From Orbilia blumenaviensis (taxonomy: Eukaryota > Ascomycota > Orbiliomycetes > Orbiliales > Orbiliaceae), in the NCBI GenBank assembly GCA_036872755.1, contig JAVHNS010000019.1:434001-498000 (forward strand): DNA of 64,000 nt. Reading direction: 5' to 3'. Of this stretch, positions 1 to 11,865 are shown one piece after another. How positions within the stretch are numbered: position 1 is the first letter of the stretch; each line of letters starts with the position of its first letter. The position numbers were made by a program, and so were the translations under genes. The notes under the pieces were generated by a model, which saw only the letters and a program-made list of their open reading frames with translations, ran no database searches and was not told the DNA's origin.

Positions 1-452
1 CGGGATACTATGAACAGCAACAGCAGCAACAGCAGCAACAGCAATATAGTCAGCCTGGTAGATTACCGCTAAGTTCGGGTGATAAACCTTTGCCAAATAT
101 AAACCGCCTTTCAGGAAACTCCCCTCCAACAGGATATCAGAATGGCTATGGTGGTCAGCCGCAGCAGCAACAGCAGAACGGCTATCCCCAGCAGCAGCAA
201 CAGTCGCAAAATGGCTATCCTCAACAGCAGCAGCAATATAGTTCGTATAATGGACAGAGCCAGTATCCACAGAACGGTCAAGGCCAATATAGGCAACCAT
301 ATGGACAGGAGCAGCAACCCCAGCAGCCTCAACAGCAACAAACAGCTTGGAACCAGCAGCAGCAGCCGGCGAAAACGACCGTTTCGAAGAGTTCGGCCGC
401 AGCTGAAGGGAAAGAGAAGCGGAAGTCTTGGTTCAGAAGGAGCAAGTCTTAA
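1..452 (+). CDS. 3' end of a glutamine-rich protein (5' truncated by window edge)
   Basis: The reading frame that stops at 450-452 is open without interruption back to base 3, so the true start lies outside the window; the Met at 90 is internal. The visible 150 residues are almost entirely Gln, Tyr, Pro, Gly and Asn, with CAG/CAA runs at 19-44 and five more Gln blocks, several preceded by NGYP. The last about 30 residues switch to a basic tail ending KRKSWFRRSKS. This looks like a disordered, prion-like low-complexity C-terminus with a basic end that could contact membrane or nucleic acid; that role is inference. No catalytic domain is visible and I do not recognise the protein. The frame and stop are secure. 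Confidence 0.75.
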   Translation, partial: GYYEQQQQQQQQQQYSQPGRLPLSSGDKPLPNINRLSGNSPPTGYQNGYGGQPQQQQQNGYPQQQQQSQNGYPQQQQQYSSYNGQSQYPQNGQGQYRQPYGQEQQPQQPQQQQTAWNQQQQPAKTTVSKSSAAAEGKEKRKSWFRRSKS

Positions 453-1355
453 ATTTCTCGATTCGATATAAACAAAAAAAAAAATGCATAATTGTGTATA
501 ATTCGCCCTACCAATTCCTCCATTCAAGCTCCCTGTGTATTCATAGCGATCAAACGGCACTCCTCATCTCCTATGGAAGGCAGCATTAGGACATGTTTTT
601 GCTTTTTACGATTTTTTTCCCCCTCGACTTTCATAGCTCATGCCCTTTTTTTATTTCTTTCTTCTGCTTGCGTTTCCGGGACATTGGGCTGTACTTCATC
701 GTTTTTTTTCTGTTTAATGGCCTTTTATCATGACCTCTTTCTTCTTGTTACCTGTTTAATTCCTCTTCATCATAACCCTTTTGAGTCATGCAGGCGTTTT
801 TTCTTTCTTTTCTGTTCTTTTATGGGGTTTCGAGGGATACGGCATTATGTTCTTCTTTTTTTTTTCAACGTTATGCGGAGCTTCCCTGGGACTGCATCTT
901 CTCTTGTTCACTCGTGTTCCCAGAAAATATGGGGTTTTTCTTTTGCTTAAGAAAAGCAGGACGGCTTCGACAGCTTTCATTATCCTCTAATGATATTGTT
1001 CTGATGGAGGGGAAGGATGGCAGATTACTACGATAAAGGGTCGAAACGCTTGGATCTGGCTCGTCTGTGAATATTTTTTTTCTTTCTTTTTTGTAAATTT
1101 CTTTTTTGACTGGACCAGTACTACCAGTTCAGCTTATATTTTGTCATGAAACCTATAAGATAAGATAGATGCCTATGGGGTAATATCAAGAATTATAGTA
1201 TCTCCGCTATTGGATTGCATATTTAATCTTCTTTATGAATACTCCAATTGTTCGTTTCCGGATATCTACATTGGAGAATTATAACCTTTTCTTTTTTTTC
1301 TCATTCGATAGGTAGGTAGATATATTAAAGGGTCACAGCCAGAATAAAACAAAGC
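453..1355. other. Intergenic, convergent 3' flanks
   Basis: This is the 3' flank of the Q-rich gene (+) and of TEL2 (-). The + strand is strongly T/C-rich between about 590 and 960, with many T runs. The short overlapping frames in it are by-products of this composition. No gene, RNA or repeat family is supported. Confidence 0.6.
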
Positions 1356-4300
1356 CTACCCGATCAAATCCCCCATAAGCAACCTCTCATACCTCTCCAC
1401 GACCTCTCTACACCTCAACAAAACCGCCGCAGCCAATCCCTTCCTATCCTCACCCCCTCCCTCAGACGCATCACCGCTCCCTTCAAACACTTTTCCAACC
1501 CACTCCTGCGTCTCCACCAATTCTTTACTCCTCTCCTCCGCCAACCGTCTTTTATCCCTATCCTCCTTACACACCTCGAATATCGCCAGCAATCCGAATA
1601 AGACAGCGTCAAGAACTGTGGAGTTCTCAAGTGTGAGTTTTGAATGTCGTAGGTTTAGTAGGATATCCCACATGTTATCCACCATCTGTGGGATCATTAC
1701 CCCGTTCGGTCCCGTGGTGTGCAACAGCACTGTTAGCGTTTTGATATACATCGCCAGTAAATGTGGTATTAAAGTAGTAGATGCGCTACCGCCGTGGTCT
1801 TTTACGTATACCCACCACCGACCTGTTAGCGGGCCGAAAAAGGCGGGGATTACGACCTGGGAGAGTTTGTTGATTGTGGGCTTTTTACGGGTGGATTCTA
1901 TCTCTGGGCGGGAGGAGAATTTTCGGATTTTTAGGAGGGAGGGGAGGGGGGAGAGTTCGTTTGCGGCTTTTGCGGCTAAGGGTTGGAGGAGGTGGGATTT
2001 TAGGGATGTGGATAGGGTGTCTATTGCTGTTGATGTTGTTGATGATGTTGATGTTGATGATATTGATGATGAGGTGGTGTTGTAGATGTTGTGAAGACGT
2101 TGAGGTAGTCTTTTGGAAGGGAATTGTGATTTTTCTTTCTCCTGGGGTGATAGTTGGAAAGTGTAGAGCGGTGAATTATCTGGTATCTCCTCGCCAGATA
2201 GCTCCATAGCTGCTATCCCCATCCCGCTGAGCATTACACAGCGTTGAGCCAGCGAATAATCGCCTTCGAAGATTCTTTGGGAGGCCCACGGGCCTGATAT
2301 CAACGGCAGGGTGACGAGGAGGGATACCACGGCTTTCAAACGTAGGGTGTCAAAGTTCTCCATTGAGAATTTGTCTTGCATGCCTACTAGGGTGGTTAGG
2401 AGGTCTACGGCGTGGGAGGATACTTCGGTGCCATGGGTGGCTTTACGACGGATTAGGACCGCGGCGTGGAGGAGGGCTATCTGCTGCTTGTCGAAGGAGT
2501 CGTGGTCGCTGAGGAGGTAGAGCAGGTCGCGGATGTAGACTGGTGGGGGGACTTTCTTGCGGTTTACGAGGGTAGCATCGTCGTCTGAGTCTTCGGGGTC
2601 GGAGTCTGGTTTTGGGTAAGGGATTAAGTCGTCGTCATCGTCAGAGCTGGAGTCGAGCTCTTGGATGCGGTTTGAAGGGTCTATCTCCGAAATTATGGTG
2701 CTTGATGGTCCTGTGACTTCGATAATGGCGGAGTTTTTGGTGGATGAGCTTGGTTTCTTCGACGGTTTCTTCGGTAGCGGGGGGGACTTGAAGACTTCGT
2801 CTTTGAAGATATCCCAGCTGGGGGTTATATCGTCGACTTTTACCAGTGCTCTCCACTTCGCGGCTTCCTCATCGCTCGCATCAAGTGAATCCTTAAACTT
2901 CAGCTGTCTCTCATCCCTATCCACCAGCGTGGATATGGTTTCTCCAACAATCATCCCCAAAAACCTGACCCTTATATTCGTACTAGCCAAATGATTCGAC
3001 ACTCCATTCATAAACGACGACGACCGCGCTACGATCTTTAAGTAACTCAGCGGCTGCGAGTGAACATACCCCGCGCATAGTAGCAGACACTGCACGTTGA
3101 CCTCTTGGTGTATAATCGGAGCATGCCGTATCCACAGATTCTCGCCAAAAGTCTGAACCTGGCTTTCCAGCACCTCCTGAAATATCGTAGGTGCCTCCGT
3201 GGATGCCTTCAAAGCGCATATGATCGCTCTTCTGATACCTATCGGCTCACCGGAGCCAGGTCCGCCGTTTACTAATATCCATTCGAGAAGGATGTCTTGG
3301 TACCCCTTTTGGAGACCGTCGTTTAGGATGCATAGCTCTTCTATTATCTTTGCGGCGAGGGAGATGTGTTTTGTGTAGTTTGGGGATTCTTCGAGGTGGG
3401 TTGGGAGATGGTGCTGTGAGAGGAGTTTGAGGAGGGTGTTTATGTATATGCCTCTTTCGTGGGATTTGAGGCGTAGGAGCAGAAGGAGGCGGATGCGGGT
3501 GGTGGTTGCTTTTGTTAAAAGTGAGGTTCTGAGATATAGTCTTGTATCGATGAGGTATTCTATATCTCCTTGGTTAGTATTTTTTTGAATATACGAGATA
3601 AATTTTTTGGAAGATTGACATACCAGTATATCCAAGCCCGAACCCGCGGGCTAGAACACTTGCAACAGCCTTCCACGCACTGGTATCACTTAAATCCGTC
3701 TCATCCAGCATTCTGGTGATATTCTCCCCAAGCCACGAAGTATACTGCTTCCCATCACTAACCCAAGAATACCTCCTCTTCTCAACGACCTCATCCTCCG
3801 CCTCAGAAATCACAATATCAGCTTCCGCAGCCACAGAAAGTACCTTCCCACCAGCGATCAACCCCACAAACTCCTTCCACGCCATTTCCTTCTTCCCATC
3901 TTCCGGACTCCGGGAGCTGCCCCCGCCGCCGCTGGTATGCTTCAACCCTTCCCAAAAGGTCTTAACGACCCGGTCACCTCTTAAAATATACCCTAGCACA
4001 TCCATCAAATCCCTGATCTGCATCAATACCCCCTCCCTTCTATCGACCCTTTCAACATCCACTTTTGTCACCGTCACATTCTTCGGCCGTGCAGCGGTTG
4101 GAACCTGTTTCAGTAACAGTCGTAGACGTTCAACAATCCCACCAAGTCCCACGATACTCCGAAGACATTGTAGTAATCTATTCCTATCCGGTTTATGCGA
4201 AGATCCTGACGTGGTGGTGGTTAAAACCCCCCAGAAGGAAGGGATTATATCCACGATCAAGACATTAACGATCCGTGAGGTAAGCGGTGATATTGACGTT

Positions 4301-4650
4301 ATCTCAAACACCGGCTTTGAAGCCGCATCATCACCATCATCATCTTTTGGTGTACCATTACTCGTAGACCGCTGTAAAAGCGGTTTTGAAAGTAGGTATT
4401 CAAGAGTTGTGGATAACCCATCCAGCGATGGTTGCGAACGTAATATTTCTAATGCATCTTCTGGTGACGTTGGTTTGCGATTGCTAGTACTGGTACTTGC
4501 GTTGGTAGCAGCGGTATCAGATGGTGGTGGTATTTCTTCAACAGGCCGTATTAATGTTGTGGAAGATAGCTTGAGGTCTATTGTCTCCTTCTCCCCGGGA
4601 TTTGATGTTTTGAGAGATGTTATCCGGATGGGCGTGAGCAGGCCGTCCAT
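1356..4650 (-). CDS. TEL2: Telomere length regulation protein Tel2 (TTT complex)
   Basis: Two exons, 4650..3624 and 3559..1356, give 1076 residues. The 64-bp intron has a GTATGT donor and a yeast-like TACTAAC branch point; the join creates a Glu codon and reads GYTEYL across it. Near the N-terminus a segment reading SQPSLDGLSTTLEYLL, followed by a VLIVDIIPSFW-like stretch, matches the Tel2 N-terminal helical repeat region. An acidic DSSSDDDDD linker leads into the conserved Telomere_reg-2 domain at roughly residues 645-765, with PKPDSDPEDSDDDATLVNRK and PPVYIRDLL. Tel2 partners with Tti1 and Tti2 and, with Hsp90, supports folding and stability of PIKK kinases (ATM, ATR, mTOR families); that is family knowledge. 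Two exons, full length, no damage seen. Confidence 0.93.
3560..3623 (-). other. TEL2 intron
   Basis: A 64-bp intron with donor GTATGT, an ATACTAACC branch region and an acceptor ending ATAG. Removing it joins the two long frames in phase. The consensus-like branch site makes it a good reference for splicing signals in this genome. Confidence 0.9.
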
Positions 4651-5500
4651 TGCTTTTGGATTTTTTTGGATTCCAGGTCGAACTCTTTAAATACCTAACT
4701 GGTGGAACTTCTTCAAGCTTGGGGGTTCGTTTGACCAGGGAAGGAGCCAAAAGAAGGTTTATATGCAGGTGGAACAACGCATTTTTATGGTGAGAAAATG
4801 CAACAAAATGGATCCTTGTTCACGGTCCACCGTAGCCATATTTACTGCGATATCAATAGAGCTCAAGAACAGCAGGGACGAAACGTATCGTAGAGACTTG
4901 ATTATAATACATATTCTGAAAGGTATGCATACACTCCTTGCAAAGGTGTGATCTTGGAAGCAACTAGGCTGAAGGATGCTTGAGAGAAGAATAAAAAATA
5001 AAAATAAAAAAAAAAGTAAAAAGAATTAAAAAAAGGCGGCATAGAAAGCGGCAGTTACTATACGTTATTTTTTTTGGGTTCGAAACCCTCGAATCGAATC
5101 TCCCAAGACACCGTGATCGCGCAAAACGTGCCAAAGCATTAGCGAGTATGACAACAAGTGTGGTAGTAACTGATATAAAAGAAAACGCCTTTGGGAGTAT
5201 AAAAAATAATACTGAATCAAATAGTATCATACAAATGGAAGCAAAAATGATACTAATATAAGCAAATGATAATTGGAAAAAAACGAAAAGGAAAAAAAAA
5301 AAAAAAACTAAACCATATGTCCTCAGTCTAAAAAATCTTTGATGATACAGTTCGCCAGCGGGATACTTAAAAACACAAGTAAGGATGTAAACCTCTTTCT
5401 CAGTTAGCCCAACTCCAGGTCAGTCTTTAGGCTATGTATGTGATATAATAGATGGTATGTAAGCCCTGGGTTTAACGATATATCTAATCGAACTGTATGA
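4651..5500. other. Intergenic: TEL2 upstream region and kinase 3' flank
   Basis: Both neighbours are on the minus strand, so this holds the TEL2 promoter and the 3' flank of the Nak1-type kinase. It is A-rich on the + strand around 4986-5035 and 5276-5310. A hairpin-capable GGGTTCGAAACCC lies at 5076-5088. No gene was found. Confidence 0.55.
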
Positions 5501-8291
5501 TTAGTCAGCTGTCTGACTCGCCTCGCTCGCGAAGCCGTCAGTGTCAGACTGCCTAGCCGGGTCTGCGCCTGGCTTTCTCTTCTTTTTCTTCATCCCCATT
5601 TTAAGCGCCATTGGAAAGGCATTGGGCAGTACAGGCCCGGGCTGGCCTTTCCCTTGAGTTTGCACTTGCTTCAAACCGGTGGAAAAAACCGTAAGTGAGC
5701 TGTCCAGTAATCCCATCATCCTGTTGAGCTCCAACAGAACCTCTTCATTTGACGCACTAGGGAAGAAAACGTTGGGGTTAAGTGTAACATTGTAAGGCAT
5801 CCCCCAGGGATCTGTTGATACAGGTGGCGGTTGTGATGGTATGCCAAGGTGGAATGATTGCGCGTGAGTCGCGGCCGTCGGTGTAGGGGTTTGGGATCCA
5901 AAACCCGAGCTATTTGCGAAAGGAGAAAGGAATCGCCCAGGTGAATGAGGAAATTGTGGATTGTTTTGAATTTCGATTCCATGAATCGATGGGGCAGGGA
6001 GCTTCAAGCTTAGATCTGCCCGTTTGAATCCAGGAGTTCCTCGTGGAGTTGAGTGGACGCTAGGAGGCGTAGCCGTTATAACTGACGGAACTGATGGTTT
6101 TTGGACATCGGAGTCGACAACCAGACGGGGCTTCGATGATTGGGGCGTTGACTCTGCAGATTTGTTCCTATTTAAATCAGGAAGATTAGGGACTGGGGGC
6201 GCTGGCTCGGATGTTGGGCCGTCGCGGAATGAAACTTGAGGAGCTGAAAGCGATGGTAGATGGTGTGTTTTCCGTCCGGATGTACCGTTGAGAGCATTCA
6301 ACCCCGAGATTCCAGCCGGTCCCATAGCATGTGTGATTTTGGATCTACTCCTTGGTGGTGAAGACGGTGCGGACACCGGCATTGCCTCCGAAGGCTTTCT
6401 AGACGGATCCTCTGGCGTTTGCGGGGCCACTTGTAACTTCCTAACAGGCGAAACTGGTCCATGGCCGTAATTTGTGGGTGCGATATCTGCGCTTTTGCTA
6501 GGCATGTGGAGGCCTCTGTCACCTCTTTGAGGGCGGCCAGTGGAGAGTTTATCCGGGCGGTCCAAGTTGCCTGAAGGTGCAAGCATAGGGGCAGCAGGGA
6601 CGGTGGGGACGACGTGTGCCTGTGATAAGGGTGTAACAGCCTGTCTCATTGTTTGGAACTCTTCCACCGATGGTAATTCGATTTGCATGATGGGCGCTGG
6701 CGAAGTGCCTCTCGGCGCAATTATGTCGCCATTGATTTCATCAAACGAAGGCAGGTCAATCGTCATCAAAGGTTCTGGGCTCGTGGGCCTCGTACTCGCC
6801 GGCGACCTGAATGACGGCGGCGGGGGAGGTTTGTTCAAAGTTGGCGCTGGTTGGAATGCGGGCTGCAAGGTAGCCTGCCCTGGTGGGCTCATAAGACCTG
6901 TAACAGCAGGGTCGCTCGCGAAAAGTTGCAAGAGCGGATGGTCCGTGCCAGTGTACATAGGCTTCGAGGTTGCAGTTGTCGGGACCGGTTTGACGGTATC
7001 GACACTGTCCAAGGAAAGAAACGACGTGAGTGAACCTTGGGGCATATGCTTCCGTGCGTAGTCAACCGCTGTAGGCGCCGAATCGTCCGTACCCTCATCA
7101 AAATCCCAAGTTATCTCGTCTTCGTCTGATCCGCGCATAGCATTTAAGGCATGCGGTCCTCCCATTAGAGAATTGCGGACATTTCCTTTCCGTTGCCATT
7201 CTTCAAGCCTTACGACTAGGTCCCTTAATATAGATACTGGCGTCCGGCTGACACTTTTGAGCAGCTTTTGTTTCGCAAGCTCGTCTCCGGACATACGTTC
7301 CTCTGGCATTTCGCAGAGACAATAAGACACAAAGTCTCTTAATGCCTGTGACCAGTCTCCACCTTCTAGACGTGAAGGAGGCTGTCGCGGGATCATTAAC
7401 AAAGCCCGCATGGGTTCTTGATCGTGGTATGGGGGGTGACCATTGGCTATTTCTAGGATGGTAATTCCCAACGACCAAATGTCGGCTTTGTAGTTGTAGG
7501 ATTGGTTTTCGAGAATAACCTCTGGTGCCATCCACCAGGGTGTTCCGACGAATGTACTTCTCTTGACATTGGGATTCTGTACGAGTGCGGAAACACCGAA
7601 GTCGCAAAGTTGCACTCTCCCATCGTTTCCGACGAGAATATTCGCAGCTAGGAAGAAATCAATTAGCCAAGTCTACAACAACGACATGAAGCACTGTAGC
7701 TCTAAGGGGTGTGTACCTTTGACATCTCGATGTATGACTCCGAACTTATGTATGAATGCTAGCGCGCTCACCGTCTCGCGAATAATAATTGTAAGGTATT
7801 TCTCGCTGATGCGACCCGGTTTCATCTTTGCATTGTGTTAGCCTCACCCCTTGATAAGACTAAAGTTGGGAGCTTGAAGGTACCTACCAAGGTCCTCACA
7901 CTACCTCCACTGCAATAATCCATGATAATCCATAGCTCGTCCCCTTTCATAAACGCCCCATAGTATTTCGTAACATTGACACCTTCTGCAGCTTTCAATT
8001 GACTAAGCAATTGTATCTCCTGCTGCACGTCCACAAGCTCCTGTTCCGCGACATCAAGACTGAGAATTTTAACGGCGACGAGTTGTTTGGTAGGTTTATG
8101 GATCCTGTAATAGCAGATGACGACGACGATATGTTAGCTTACGGAAACCCCCCCCTTACATTAATACACACACACATTCAAAGATTCAGACAAGGATACA
8201 CCACTCACGCTTTGAACACGGATCCAAACGAACCCTTTCCTACAAGATCCGTCTTCTCGTACTCGTCAGGGGATTGATGATATCTATTCAT
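5501..8291 (-). CDS. Germinal-centre (STE20-like) kinase of the Nak1/Kic1/POD-6 type
   Basis: Four exons, 8291..8209, 8104..7888, 7825..7717 and 7647..5501, give 851 residues. The start is fixed by an in-frame stop 16-18 bases upstream. The N-terminal kinase domain starts almost at the Met: glycine loop GKGSFGSV (18-25), VAVK Lys40, HRDVKAAN with catalytic Asp134, DFG Asp152, then FVGTPWWMAPEV. The segments NVTKYYGAF and GGSVRTLMKPG and the early kinase position fit the Nak1/Kic1 branch better than the Sid1 branch. The remaining about 550 residues are Pro/Ser-rich and disordered, with a possible short ordered element near the C-terminus (EEVLLELNRMMGLLDSSLTV) and a basic KKKKRKPG motif. In fungi this branch activates the NDR kinase of the MOR/RAM polarity pathway; assignment to that pathway is inference from the kinase domain. 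Confidence 0.88.
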
Positions 8292-8975
8292 CTTGCCCGT
8301 GATACTCTACAACCCGCCCGGCCCTCCCCGTGCACAGCTCAACAGCCAGCCGGCTGGAGCGGCTTCCCCCCTGTTTGGGAAAAAGCTTATGATCGTCCCT
8401 TCCAAGCTATCTGATCTCTGTATTGCGTGGGAGAAAAAAGTCGTACGAGGTTGTTCAACCGAACAGTATTGTGAAGCTTCGTATAGCTGCCATTTTTCGA
8501 TCCGGTAGTATCGCAGGTTGTTTTTTCTGTCGTCTGTCTTGAAAAACGGCCTCCCAAAAAGGTTTCCCCAAGCTTGCCGGGCCTCGTTCGTTTGGATTTG
8601 GGGTAACAAGAGTCAGAAGAGTCGAAGGGTGTTTGGGAAATAGACCCTGACGGTCACGTGATGCCTTCACCACCTATACTTTGGCCAAATTTGGCTGGAG
8701 CTGCCCGAAATGAATTGAAAGGAATCTGGAGACGGAAAGAATGGAAAGTTGTTCGGTCAAGTTCGGTTGAAAAAGATGGAATGTGAGGATAAACTAGATA
8801 CAAATATAGAAACGCCACCCTGAGAACCTAGTCTCCCCAGATCCACTAACCTAAACGCCACCATGATGATATCCCAAAACGCTAACAGCAAAAGATCCAG
8901 ACCCATATATATGACAGTAGGTAATATGCAGTGAAAATGCCTAGAAAGCAAGACAAAAACTTTTTGGTTACGATG
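8292..8975. other. Intergenic: kinase promoter and RRN3 3' flank
   Basis: The region lies between the kinase start (8291) and the RRN3 stop (8976), both genes on the minus strand. It is unremarkable in composition; the short frames here show no recognisable domain. Confidence 0.5.
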
Positions 8976-11228
8976 TTATTCATCGTCACTCTCCTCATCA
9001 TCCTCCGAGTCCCCTTCTTCATCACTAGTCTCGTCGTCTTGCCCTTCCTCTCCTTCCTCTCCTTCCTCACCAGATTCGTCTTCATCGTCTTCGTCGTCGC
9101 CGTCCTCGTCTTCGTCGCCGTCCTTTTTCATTCCGGGAACTGGTACCCATTCCTGGTACATCGGTTCAACCCATGCTTTTGAACATGATAGTTTAAATGG
9201 GTCGAATGGGAAGTATGTTTCAAGTTGTGTAGCCTCTGGGAGCTCTGCCCCAGAAACATTGCTCGAGAATAGAATTCCGCGTTTGTTTCTCTCGATTATC
9301 CAAGGGCAATAGAAGACACCAAGGTGCCTTGCGACCTCAGAAAATTGATTGACGACAGTTTGAGAGCAGACCTATGTTATTGTTAGTATTAGCTAGTGTC
9401 AAAATAAAGTTTTTAAAAAAAGCGGCCGATAACTCACCTTTAATGGATTGAATCTCGAAGTAAGAAGTCGGTCGATAACTAGAAGTCTAGGAAGCCAAGA
9501 CTGTGGGCTTCTGACGATATCTTCAATTGTTTCATCTTCCCCAACCGGGAGGGGGGTTTTACCCCTAAGGTCTCGCCACCTGAAGCAGAAGATGTACATA
9601 ACCGCCTGGAAAACCGCATAGAACCCGCCGAATTTCCGCACATTGGGGCTTGTACACTCCACTTCCCGATCTTTGAGATACTTCTCTAACCATTTGCAAA
9701 GGATATCGACAGCAGTCCTTACTGCATCTCGCTCAAGTAGCTTCGCCCTTGCTATGAAAGACGCAGTGTATGCTGCTGCCGCTTGGCGGGAAACCTGGGG
9801 CTTTCGAGGGTCCATTGCACGTTCTACTAGCATTCCGAGGAACCTGTCCATGAAGACTGGTGATCTTTGCGCCGCCCAAAATACAATAAACTGAACGTAC
9901 TGGGATCTAAACGTTTTCAAGATGGTGTTTTCGAAGAAATGGAGGAGCATTTCAAAATTTTCCATGTCTTCTACCGTTGGTTCTTCGTTGCTATACTTCG
10001 GCAATTCGCGGTCGTAGTACCCGAAGATAAGGGCAAGCATGGCATCAAGTTTATGGACTATTTCTTGGATCATTTCTATAGTCCGGGGCTCAGTGCTTTG
10101 TGGATCCTCTTCCTCCTCCTCATCATCTGAATCACTATCAGAGTCCTCTTCCTCTTCCTCATCGTCCTCCCCGATACCCGAGTCTGATAAATTCTGTCCA
10201 TTTTTCGATTCGTGCGATACCCTAAGCCGCCTATCAAGCTCTTCACCTTCACCTTCTTCAAGTTCCTCCAGGTTGTATTGTATTTCACCGTCGAGATGGA
10301 TCATCTTTTCAAAGATCAATCCGAGTATCTTTGCCTTCCCTGCCGGCGCATATTGAAGAGTGGCGAGTAAGTTTTTGATGTAAGTAGTTTGGTGTATCTT
10401 CTTCTGTCCTTTGAAAGGGAATCCGTCCGATATCGCTGTGAACAATGAATTCCATACAGTCGGTGCAAGCCCTAGTATTGTCTCCAGCATTTTGTGTACC
10501 ATCGCGAAGATATCCGACCGAGGGCTAACTTTGGAACCAAATTCTTGGGCGTCCTTCACAGTCTCTAGAGAAATATGTTAGCCGATAACTCCCCAGGGAG
10601 AGATCGAAGGAATTTTGTGGTCGTACCGAGAGCTAGGTGCTTAACCAGCATCTCTACCACCTTGGTGGTATGTTGAGGGTGGGCGGATATGATCTGGAGC
10701 AAGAATACCATATACCTTCTATAAAAAGGTTTAGGTCTACCAGCCCAGTTTGTGTGAATGATGTCACCGACCAGAGGGGAGCAGTTCTTGTCCAGTTGTG
10801 AGATAACTCGCATGAGGCACTGTATCGTTTGTAAAAGTTCGTTTGCATCTGGTGCCGATGGATCCGAAAGTTTCGCAGTGAACTTCTTCCTTAGTTCCTC
10901 GAAGTGCTGTGATTTGCCGTTCTAGAATTGAATCAGTCATGAAATCTTTATATGGGCCCAACATAGATTCAAGGGCTACCTTGTTCTGATCCTCCAATGC
11001 AGTCAAGATGATTTTCTTGCGAAGGTCCTCGCCGAGATCTTCATCCGTAAATCTGACCTTCTTCGCGGGACGGTCGTCTGCGGATGCCATTGATACGTCT
11101 GAATCCTCGAGGGTTGATGCTTCTCGTTTTAAGGTCTTCCGCCCCACCATGGCGGGTGGTGCCGGCGCCGACAAAGTGGCCATCGTTGGTTCTGGCTCAT
11201 GCAGGGTCCAAGGTATCGAAAATGGCAC
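8976..11228 (-). CDS. RRN3: RNA polymerase I initiation factor Rrn3 (TIF-IA)
   Basis: Four exons, 11228..10980, 10921..10627, 10564..9438 and 9371..8976, give 688 residues. The first intron matters: without it the frame runs on into a non-conserved peptide, while splicing (AAG|gtagcc ... ttctag|AAC) opens the HEAT-repeat sequence FEELRKKF..LLQTIQCLMRVISQLDK. Further Rrn3 signatures are FRWRDLR and SRFNPLK in the core and GVFYCPWIIERNKR and LETYFPFDPFKL near the end. An acidic Glu/Asp stretch lies mid-protein (about 10080-10200) and another forms the C-terminus. Rrn3 bridges Pol I to the core factor at the rDNA promoter. A second ATG at 11183 could be the real start (MATLSAPAPP), removing 15 residues. 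Confidence 0.92.
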
Positions 11229-11865
11229 GAGACCAAGAAGAAGTTGTTATCGAGGAGTTGTAGGAAAGGAATGGGGCTCGTTGAGAAGTCAGATGGAACC
11301 CCTTATCGAGTGGGATTGATGATGAGATAGGTATGAGTGGGCAAGGATCGAAGGAAGGATGTGGGTGGTTTTGAGAGAGAGAGAGAGCCTGACTTGCAAT
11401 TTTTTGATCCCAGGATTTGATTGAGTCGAATATCTGCCATTTTTTACTTTTTGGCGCCACGCTAGCCACTTTAGGACAGCTACCCATTCCATATTAGGAA
11501 ACCCCTAAAATACCACGTCCAACTCACTGCTTACCATGACGCATATTAAAAATGGATGACGATGTACCATTGGCCAGCCATGATGCAGGAAACAGTCTAG
11601 CTACCTTGTGCATGTCCATATTCGCACGCTAAACGAGCCTTGGGGACATTGAATATTTTATAAAGCGAGTCATCCAGTCAAATTAACTTTATCACAAGCA
11701 GCACCTCGAACATTAACATAACAAATATCAATTTTATTTTGCATAAACAATTTCGATGAAATAAGACTATCTACACTATCTAATTGCAAGGATATTAACT
11801 AAAAACCATATACCGGAGACAACCAAAACAAATTCTATGGGTATATACTCCCAGGAACCAAGTAA
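11229..11865. other. Intergenic: RRN3 promoter and transporter 3' flank
   Basis: The region contains a short GA-dinucleotide run near 11373-11388 in the RRN3 5' flank and an AT-rich 3' half. No gene was found. Confidence 0.5.

Noticed and set aside
3716..4690. 324-codon frame on the + strand opposite TEL2 exon 1
   Set aside because: It is the antisense shadow of the TEL2 coding sequence, which carries the conserved motifs.
5076..5088. GGGTTCGAAACCC, resembling a tRNA T-arm or Pol III B box
   Set aside because: No acceptor, D or anticodon stems can be folded around it on either strand, and the flanks are T or A runs.
10764..10921. Continuation of the first RRN3 frame past 10979 without splicing
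   Set aside because: The resulting peptide is not Rrn3-like; splicing a 58-bp intron restores the conserved sequence.
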